Assembly (NCBI GenBank): GCA_963556195.1
Contig: OY744517.1
Span: 143,392,847-143,456,846 of the forward strand
Direction: 5' to 3'
Length of the DNA: 64,000 nucleotides
DNA from: Sepiola atlantica
Lineage: Eukaryota > Mollusca > Cephalopoda > Sepiida > Sepiolidae
Under the pieces are notes generated by a model. The model was not told the origin of the DNA, searched no databases, and saw only the letters and a program-made list of their open reading frames with translations. Made by a program: the position numbers and the translations under genes. Positions 59,490 to 64,000 of the stretch are shown here, piece after piece (position 1 is the stretch's first letter; each line of letters starts with the position of its first letter).

Positions 59490-60790
59490 TGCATTAAGAA
59501 AAAACAGTAGCGACTTTGTCGTTTCGATGGGTTCCTTTGATACGGCACAAATTGCAGACATAGTATGAATTTATATTATAAATAATATCAGTAGAATTAT
59601 AGACCCTAACTTGATTGGCTTGTATAGGGATGACGGACGGATCATTGTTCCTAACAGAAATGCCCCATTAATATCCAGCATGCACAAAAATTAAATAAAG
59701 CATTCAAGTATTTACGTCTGAAGATAGAAATTACCTCCAACTGTAACGAAGTAAATTTTCTTGACATCACACTCAATTAAAACGAAGGAACATACAAACC
59801 ATTTAACAATGATAATCACACACCAATATACATAAATACTAAATCAAATCATCCTGAATGCATTATCAAACAAATCCCTAATACGATTATTCCAGAATTA
59901 ACAAACTCCCATGAAGTAAAAATATTTTGGGGGCTAGTAAGCATATATACGATAATACATTAATAAGTAGTGGTTACACTGGAAAATTAAAATATATTGA
60001 GAGTATAAAGAAAAATAAACATAGGAACAGAGGCGTAGAATTATTTCGTTCAGCCGCCATTTTTTCAATTATCAAATATCAATATCGGTAGAACATTTCT
60101 AAATTTGATAGGCAAACACTTTAACACTAGTAACCCCTTAAGCAAAATATTCAATAGAAAAACAGTGAAAATAAGCTATTCTTGTACAAAAAATATGGAC
60201 AATATAATCAACACACACAATAAAAAAATATTAGGCACACCGATCAACTTGATTAAACATAAAGAGAACAATATACTGCCAAGTTAAAAGTAATTGCCCA
60301 CTTAAGGGAAATTGTAATGTAGAAAGTATCGTATACAATGCCACAATTTACCCACAAGAGAATATTACTAATAAGAATATCTATATAGAAATATCCGCTG
60401 ATAAGTGGAAACAACGTTTGTATGTCCACAAACATTCATTCTCTCACCCGGATATTATCAACAAAACAGAATTGACTAAATATTGTTGGTCTTTAAAGAA
60501 CAAAAACTTAACACCAATTATTTTGTGGTCAATTTTGTGTAATTCAACTACTCCTAGAGGATTCATACACTAATGTAATCTATGCCTTGAAGAAAAAAAT
60601 CAGAATCTTAAAACACGTAGATAATAACATTTTAAACAAAAGAGACGAATTGATGGCCAAGTGCAGGCACCGACATAGATTACTAGCCCGTTATGAAAAA
60701 GTCTATTTCTTTAATTTGTGGTAAATATAGATATTAATGGTAGGAGTAAAGATTATAAAAATAATAATAGTATTCCTAAATTCTAAATTG
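59490..60790 (+). pseudogene. Second Penelope-type RT/GIY-YIG element, decayed
   Basis: The plus strand reads SSDFVVSMGSFDTAQIADIV, then DPNLIGLYRDDGRIIVPN (YRDD catalytic box at 59623-59634). FLDI..L and HPECIIKQIPNTII follow in other frames, then IFNRKTVKISYSCTKNMDNI, CPLKGNC with a VESIVYNATIY stretch, WKQRLYVHKHSFSH (GIY-YIG-like), LTKYCWSLKNKN and finally LNKRDELMAKCRHRHRLL. The RT-then-GIY-YIG order suggests a Penelope-type element of a different lineage from the one at 27340. The exact clade is uncertain. Many stops; no frame exceeds about 60 codons. Confidence 0.65.
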
Positions 60791-61426
60791 TGTATGTATA
60801 CACAAGAAACCCCCGGCAAAATTCTCTTTTTTTAAATTTGTAAATAAACTTTGTATAAATTTCGTCGCACTTTTAATCTCAGTACTGCAATATACACCGC
60901 ATGTTCCGTTTTATAATCAATTAAGTTTTAATCCTTATTTTAATCGTGATCACTCGTAATTATAATCGTAATCTACACACTGGAACATACCTCGCATTTT
61001 TCGATGTGTAATCAATTAAACTTTTAAGCGTAAATACTCGTAAATTTAATCCGAATATCCGCATTGTAGATATATTTATAATTATATCTGCTAATTTTTT
61101 TAATCGTGAACATTTTTAATTTCCTTTCTACATTTAAAATGGAATTTATTTTCTTGAAAAAATAGAGGAACTGATCTTTTCCCTTTGTCACTTCAGTTAA
61201 TTATAATTAGTCACCGTGGCCTTTTAACATTCCCCCAGTTCCGCTTCATTACAACGACCAATCATCAACTAGAATTTGTTTCCGTTACTTTAAAAATGGT
61301 GGCAACATTTTCTCATCATTCATGTTCTAAATGCGGTTGGTTATACATCTGATGAGACCGATCTAGGTCGAAATAAGTTATAATGTGTACAACCCGAATG
61401 TGTGTCTAGTTTTTTCCTTCTTTAAC

Positions 61427-61428
<2 letters not shown>
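60791..61428. other. AT-rich spacer
   Basis: No gene. Several TTAATC/TAATCG words recur at 60875-61115 without a clear period. Confidence 0.45.

Positions 61429-61486
<58 letters not shown>
61429..61486. repeat. (TA)n microsatellite
   Basis: About 28 TA units. Confidence 0.97.
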
Positions 61487-61489
<3 letters not shown>

Positions 61490-61654
61490 AGCTCCTAGAA
61501 AACCCGTCTAGATGATCACTGTAAGTGTAGTATTAACACAGCATAACGTCGCTAGCTATATGTGCATCGTTCCTTTCATTAAGTAGAACGCTCGTATGAC
61601 GTCAAGCCGCCGGATAAAGTGTTCACATTATCACAATTTATTCGCTATTCAGCA

Positions 61655-61812
61655 TTGATTGAGTGGTTCCACACGTCGGGATTTGAGTTGCAAAATACTC
61701 GGAATCCGGTGTTTCGAATCGCATGACCAGTAGTGAATAGTCATATCTCTATGCTGATGAGTCTCGAATATAAAGGACGAAACGTATACATGCATAGATA
61801 ATAAACAAAGCA

Positions 61813-61815
<3 letters not shown>
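61655..61815 (+). mobile_element. tRNA-derived SINE, copy e, ending in (TA)n
   Basis: GATTGAGTGGTTCCA (A-box-like, about 61659-61673), GTGTTTCGAATCGC (B-box-like, about 61709-61722), then a body with ATGCTGATGAGTCTCGAATA, GACGAAACGTATACATGCAT and GATAATAAA. Its 3' end runs straight into the (TA)n array at 61817. Confidence 0.5.

Positions 61816-61816
<1 letters not shown>

Positions 61817-61888
<72 letters not shown>
61817..61888. repeat. (TA)n microsatellite at SINE 3' end
   Basis: About 36 TA units following the SINE body. Confidence 0.97.
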
Positions 61889-61891
<3 letters not shown>

Positions 61892-63056
61892 GTACTTTAT
61901 AATACTTGATAGAGATAGAGATATTTAAATATGCGTTTTCTTCATATTGCATATTTCAAATTGAAAACAGGAGTTTTCTGAGTTGTGTGCTCTTCGGGTG
62001 CTTTCTTATGTAAATCGAGATTGTCTACCGCAAAGAGAACAACAAATTACGTACGCCTCAACACGATTGATTACCTTATGGCTTCAAAACGAGCTGGTGG
62101 TGGGGTGTATTTGCACGCTTCTACGCCCGCGTTCCAACTGCCCTATCATGCTGAAACGCCTTTTAGTGGTTTCTATCTCTTTTCCCGCCAACTGCACGCT
62201 CCCGTACTACATATGTTGGTGCATTCTGGGATTGCATGTTTACCTACTAATTTAATACACACATATATTTCGCTTGTTTCTGCAGAGAGTAGAAAGACAA
62301 TTAAAAAGAAATATGCCGTGTGTACCTAACTGTTAATAATTAGCTCGATTGGTCATGTGTTTATTTTGCCCTGTGCATTCAGTGTTCAATATTTAGGCTG
62401 GGTAGTTGAGTAATAATATAAAAAGTAAATTTTCTATAATTCAGGCCGATTCGAATAGGGATCAGTTACAAAATTCAAAAATGAAGTTTAATATTTAAAA
62501 TAGTTAGTAGAGCTTAGAAAAATAACTTAAATTATTAAATTTAAAATTATACCATTTTAGTTAAAGTATTAAATTCAAAATTATACCATTATATGATTGA
62601 ATAACAATTTAGGAACAAAAGTCACATACGAAGGCAATCCGCAGAAGAGCTCAGAAAGATTGCATATGGACGATCAGGGAGTTCAAAGAGTTAGGCATAA
62701 AACACTAAACAAAGATAAAAATGCCCAGCAAAAACAGTGAAAATCAGTCAAAGAAAAAATTAATATTCTAAGCACTGTAAAATGTCCAAACTGTAAAATC
62801 CAAAAGATTTTTTTTTTAAGTTAATAGTCCGAAAATCAACGGAAAACATTAGATAGTGACTGAATCATTCCACTTCCACATTTCCAGCAAATATATTAAA
62901 AATTAGAAAATTCTATTCAGAGGGGCAATCAAATTAAGTAAAATAACAAAGGGTTAAGGAATCTTTAGAATTTAATTTTGAAAATATTTACAGTGAAGGG
63001 GAGATAACTTCAACATATATTAAATCTGGTAATACACAAAAATGTGTATAAAGAAT

Positions 63057-63060
<4 letters not shown>
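61889..63060. other. Unannotated stretch with two overlapping open frames
   Basis: 61983-62329 is less AT-rich and open in two frames (90 and 114 codons). Neither has a recognisable domain, and two overlapping open frames argue against a real gene. Confidence 0.4.

Positions 63061-63129
<69 letters not shown>
63061..63129. repeat. (TA)n microsatellite
   Basis: About 34 TA units. Confidence 0.97.
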
Positions 63130-63133
<4 letters not shown>

Positions 63134-63774
63134 GACTAGTGGGACCCATTGAAATTCCACGGGCGTATCCTTTTGTAATGTAATTTCAGAATATATATGG
63201 TGATGGGGATCTATCTCTAAAAACCCTTGTAGTAGTTTGTGACATATTCCCATTCTATTGACGTTCGGTGCGAACGAAATCCCCACGTATTTAAGTACCA
63301 GCTACTACACTGATTATTGATAGAGAGCCTAGAAAATGTATTTTAGTTCGAGTTTCACGTTCAACACCAGAAAAACATCAAATGGAATTTTAAAACATAC
63401 TTTTGTTGTATTGCATATTCGAAGATCGGGCGATATCATTTCATTAAAAAGGGGTTGAAACTTAATTAGATATTAAAATATTTAATTAAATTAATTGTAT
63501 TAATTAGTTGCTTATATGGAAGATACAATGATGTAAAAATGTTAAACATACAATTAAATGTAAGTGAATGGGATAACAGAGTCAAACGAATTGTCATAAT
63601 ATTGGATTCAAGAATTTTAAATAAAAAGTACGGAATCATATGATATATTTGAAATGTATATTTTATCTTAGAACTTTAAAAATGAAATGGGAATTTATTG
63701 TGGGGGAATGGAAACTATAGCATTGACAATGGGTAATTTTATCATTATTAAAATGGTTTAGATTAGATTTTATT
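63130..63774. other. AT-rich spacer
   Basis: No gene recognised. Confidence 0.5.
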
Positions 63775-64000
63775 ATACTGATGAATAAGCACTTACCAAG
63801 GCCAAAAGTCACTCGAGGATAAGGGTAAGTGAGATTTTTAGTTGGATGATTAAACAGTACTATGAAAGGATTGCAAACTATTATTAATTCACAGAACGAC
63901 TCAACCATGTTGTAATTTGTAGGAAAACGAAAACATTCCAGCGCTAACGTGTTTCGCGGGTGAGGAGTTCTTGGAAATAAACTTCGTTCATGGAGTTTCC
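63775..64000 (-). pseudogene. LINE family B 3' end, cut by the window edge
   Basis: The minus strand reads TTTCCTACAAATTACAACATGG, then TTTCATAGTACTGTTTAATC, and ends with ACCCTTATCCTCGAGTGACT followed by TTTGGCCTTGGTAAGTGCT. This is the same terminal order as 43740-43930 and 55590-55736. The 5' side lies beyond the window. Confidence 0.75.

Noticed and set aside
61983..62329. Possible gene in a less AT-rich block
   Set aside because: Two overlapping frames are open together and neither shows a motif or splice context I can support.

Overview
The window is AT-rich, intron-scale eukaryotic DNA with no bacterial gene organisation. It reads as an intergenic or intronic stretch of a large, repeat-filled animal genome. 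About thirty long (TA)n, (CT/GA)n, (CA)n, (TAA)n and (GATA)n arrays, tRNA-derived SINEs, jockey/CR1-like LINEs, Penelope-like elements, Ty3/Gypsy elements and Tc1/mariner-superfamily transposons together suggest a mollusc, most likely a cephalopod (octopus-like). That assignment is inference from repeat composition, not from a marker gene. I found no host gene I can defend. The only compact non-repeat-like ORF is an unrecognised 179-codon frame at 21338-21877.

Layout. 0-6.7 kb: microsatellites, a 0.3 kb foldback MITE (2621-2926), a Tc1/mariner-like foldback relic with long arms (3878-4448) and a LINE 3' fragment. 6.7-8.4 kb: a LINE 3' half bounded on both sides by the same composite (TAA)n(AAG)n array. 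9.1-11.4 kb: a Ty3/Gypsy element with both LTRs but most of pol deleted. 12.7-14.35 kb and 25.5-26.9 kb: two copies of one 1.36 kb repeat; only the first carries a 313 bp solo LTR with a perfect 5 bp target duplication. 15.1-16.1 kb: an internally deleted transposon with good inverted repeats inside a (TA)n array. 17.8-19.5 kb: a LINE. 20.0-22.3 kb: a second foldback MITE, a 56 bp hairpin and the unknown ORF. 24.5-25.5 kb: a LINE scrap and a diverged tandem repeat. 27.3-29.1 kb: a Penelope-like element with a GIY-YIG region (minus strand).

29.5-30.8 kb: a 1.29 kb inverted-repeat element with about 365 bp arms and 7-8 bp target duplications. 33.2-37.35 kb: a decayed Gypsy provirus-like element. 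39.6-41.5 kb: two opposed SINEs and a LINE. 42.7-43.9 kb: a LINE of a second family. 45.6-48.6 kb: a nearly full-length minus-strand LINE of the first family, followed directly by an 80 bp-period minisatellite (48.7-49.5 kb). 51.1-52.3 kb: a broken mariner between two (TA)n arrays. 52.7, 55.5, 57.3, 59.5, 61.7 and 63.8 kb: SINE, LINE and Penelope-like remnants.

Nothing here works as a pathway. The content is a layered record of transposition: autonomous relics, their internally deleted derivatives, foldback elements, and simple repeats that very often sit exactly at element edges. The most informative places are the duplicate pair with its datable solo-LTR insertion, the unknown ORF with its stop-codon stem, the big inverted repeat at 29.5 kb, and the alternating minisatellite.
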